7,958 bases of DNA. Source: ZLKRG08 sp963977625. Lineage in GTDB: Bacteria > Actinomycetota > Actinomycetes > Nanopelagicales > Nanopelagicaceae. A program made the translations under genes and the position numbers. The stretch is taken from the NCBI GenBank assembly GCA_963977625.1, contig CAXBPX010000058.1, positions 1 to 7,958 of the forward strand. The letters run 5' to 3'. Below the pieces are notes generated by a model. The model saw nothing but the letters and a program-made list of their open reading frames with translations. It was not told where the DNA came from and did no database searches. This document shows, one piece after another, positions 6,776 to 7,958 of the stretch; position 1 is the stretch's first letter, and each line of letters opens with the position of its first letter.

Positions 6776-7435
6776 ATGCAGGTGCCAATCAGCATTTCAG
6801 ATATTGCGGTAGTTCACAGTGGTTTGGTTGATTACCTTAAAGCTTGGCAAACTCAACGAGAAATTCATGAATCAGTTGTTTTAGGAAAACAAAAAAATAC
6901 ATTGATCCTTATCGAACATCCATCGGTCTATACCGCTGGTCGTAGAACCGATATTTTGGAACGACCACAAGATGGTACTCCAGTAATTGATGTCGATCGA
7001 GGTGGACGAATAACTTGGCATGGTCCTGGGCAAATAGTTGGTTATCCAATCGTGCGTCTTGAGAAACGGAATGAAGTTGTTGGTTTTGTGAGAAATTTAG
7101 AATCGGCAATCATTGAAACTCTTGCAGATTTTGATATTAAAGGAATTTCCATTGCTGGCAAAACTGGTGTATGGATTAAAGATGCAACGGGTGAACGTAA
7201 AATTGCGGCAATTGGAGTAAGAGTTGCAAAAGGTGTCACCATGCATGGCTTTGCGCTCAACGTATCCCCTGATTTAGAGAAATTTAATTCTATTGTTCCT
7301 TGCGGTATGCCTGAAGCTGAGACCACCAGTATGCAAAAGGAGTTAAATCGCACAATTAGCATCGCCGAAGTTACGCCTAAGCTAGAAAAACATATGGTTG
7401 AGGCGCTGGCACAAGTTAGTAAACTAGAGTCATGA
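6776..7435 (+). CDS. lipB: Octanoyl-[acyl-carrier-protein]:protein N-octanoyltransferase
   Basis: LipB transfers an octanoyl group from acyl carrier protein to the conserved lysine of lipoyl domains, the first step of endogenous lipoate assembly in the cytoplasm. The 219-residue product has the family signature: EHPSVYTAGRR (47-57), RGGRITWHGPGQIVGYP (75-91), KIAAIGVRV (142-150), HGFALNV (157-163) and PCGM (175-178). The catalytic dyad is visible as Lys142 and Cys176, the same numbers I recall for the Mycobacterium tuberculosis enzyme, which supports a start near 6776. An in-frame ATG at 6719 would add 19 residues without family resemblance. GTG 6782 is a credible alternative start, two residues shorter. 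None of these has a good ribosome binding site. The stop overlaps lipA as ATGA, so the two are co-translated. The E2 protein at the left edge is a likely substrate. Confidence 0.96.
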   Translation: MQVPISISDIAVVHSGLVDYLKAWQTQREIHESVVLGKQKNTLILIEHPSVYTAGRRTDILERPQDGTPVIDVDRGGRITWHGPGQIVGYPIVRLEKRNEVVGFVRNLESAIIETLADFDIKGISIAGKTGVWIKDATGERKIAAIGVRVAKGVTMHGFALNVSPDLEKFNSIVPCGMPEAETTSMQKELNRTISIAEVTPKLEKHMVEALAQVSKLES

Positions 7436-7958
7436 GCGATTCAAAGGTGGCACCTGATGGCCGCAAGTTATTGCGGATCGAAGCTCGAAATGCGGAAACT
7501 CCAATCGAACGCAAACCTGAATGGATTAAAACCCGCGCCAAAATGGGTCCGGAATACACTCAACTTCGTTCTTTAGTTGTTAATGAAGGTTTACACACAG
7601 TTTGCCAAGAAGCAGCATGCCCAAATATTTTTGAGTGCTGGGAAGATCGCGAAGCAACTTTCCTAATCGGCGGTGACAGATGTACTCGTCGTTGCGATTT
7701 CTGCAATATTGATACCGGAAAACCGCTGCCACTTGATAGAGATGAACCACGTCGAGTTGCCGAATCAGTAAAGTCCATGCAACTTCGCTACGCAACAATC
7801 ACCGGCGTTACTCGCGATGACTTAGACGATGAGGGTGCTTGGCTTTATGCCGAAACTATTCGCAAAGTTCATGAATTAAACCCCGGCACCGGAGTTGAAA
7901 TGTTAGCTCCAGATTTCAGTGGTAAACCTGAACTTTTAAATCAAGTTTTTGATTCTCG
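7432..7958 (+). CDS. lipA: Lipoyl synthase, radical SAM (3' partial)
   Basis: LipA inserts two sulfurs at C6 and C8 of octanoyl groups already attached to lipoyl domains, completing lipoate. The first 175 residues are present and the reading frame is open to the window edge. Both iron-sulfur ligand sets are visible: the auxiliary-cluster motif CX4CX5C (Cys58, Cys63, Cys69) and the radical-SAM CX3CX2C (Cys84, Cys88, Cys91, in CTRRCDFC). ECWEDREATFLIGG (68-81) and TPIERKPEWIKTRA (23-36) are typical of LipA, and the overall sequence closely resembles mycobacterial LipA as I remember it. A TGVTRDD segment follows in the barrel. The ATG overlaps the lipB stop by 4 bp, and no strong ribosome binding site precedes it, so translation is probably coupled. 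The C-terminal part, including the conserved serine that ligates the auxiliary cluster, lies outside the window. Nothing is missing from the visible part. Confidence 0.97.
   Translation, partial: MSDSKVAPDGRKLLRIEARNAETPIERKPEWIKTRAKMGPEYTQLRSLVVNEGLHTVCQEAACPNIFECWEDREATFLIGGDRCTRRCDFCNIDTGKPLPLDRDEPRRVAESVKSMQLRYATITGVTRDDLDDEGAWLYAETIRKVHELNPGTGVEMLAPDFSGKPELLNQVFDS

Noticed and set aside
7042..7362. Open frames on the - strand inside lipB, and similar ones at 7560-7798 inside lipA
   Set aside because: They lie opposite highly conserved lipB and lipA sequence and have no recognisable domains.
1..7958. Search by eye for tRNA, rRNA, CRISPR repeats, transposase genes and attachment-site repeats
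   Set aside because: Nearly all of the window is covered by recognisable protein genes, and nothing with the required structure was seen.

Overview
The window looks like ordinary chromosomal sequence from a low-GC actinobacterium, perhaps a relative of the freshwater acI/Nanopelagicales lineage. Two things suggest this. The order E2 acyltransferase, TIGR01777-family epimerase, lipB, lipA is the order I recall from mycobacteria (Rv2215 to Rv2218). The LipA and LipB proteins also read as actinobacterial types, while base composition and codon use are clearly A/T-rich for that phylum. The lineage is inferred, not proven.

Layout. A + strand pair comes first: the 3' part of a multidomain dihydrolipoamide acyltransferase (sucB/dlaT type, 1-1558), then a TIGR01777/YfcH-like SDR protein (1566-2447). 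Next is a tightly packed - strand operon. In transcription order it encodes an MMPL/RND-type membrane protein (6699-4576), a Gfo/Idh/MocA-family oxidoreductase (4576-3584) and an FAD-dependent amine-oxidase-like oxidoreductase (3587-2427). Its genes overlap as TAATG and ATGA, and its last gene runs 21 bp into the end of the epimerase gene on the opposite strand. A 76-bp divergent intergenic region (6700-6775) separates the operon from + strand lipB (6776-7435). lipB overlaps lipA by 4 bp, and lipA runs off the right edge (7432-7958).

How the genes work together. LipB moves octanoyl groups from acyl carrier protein to lipoyl domains, and LipA inserts the two sulfurs. The E2 at the left edge, with two visible lipoyl domains, is an obvious client. 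The flanks are therefore a lipoylation module plus its target. The three-gene operon between them has no evident link to lipoate metabolism and appears to be inserted in, or retained within, this neighbourhood. Its substrate is unknown.

I saw no tRNA, rRNA, CRISPR array, insertion sequence, attachment site or rho-independent terminator. The only gene-free stretch longer than a few bases is 6700-6775. Most of the window is conventional. The operon is the only part that could hold something undescribed, and the case for that is modest.
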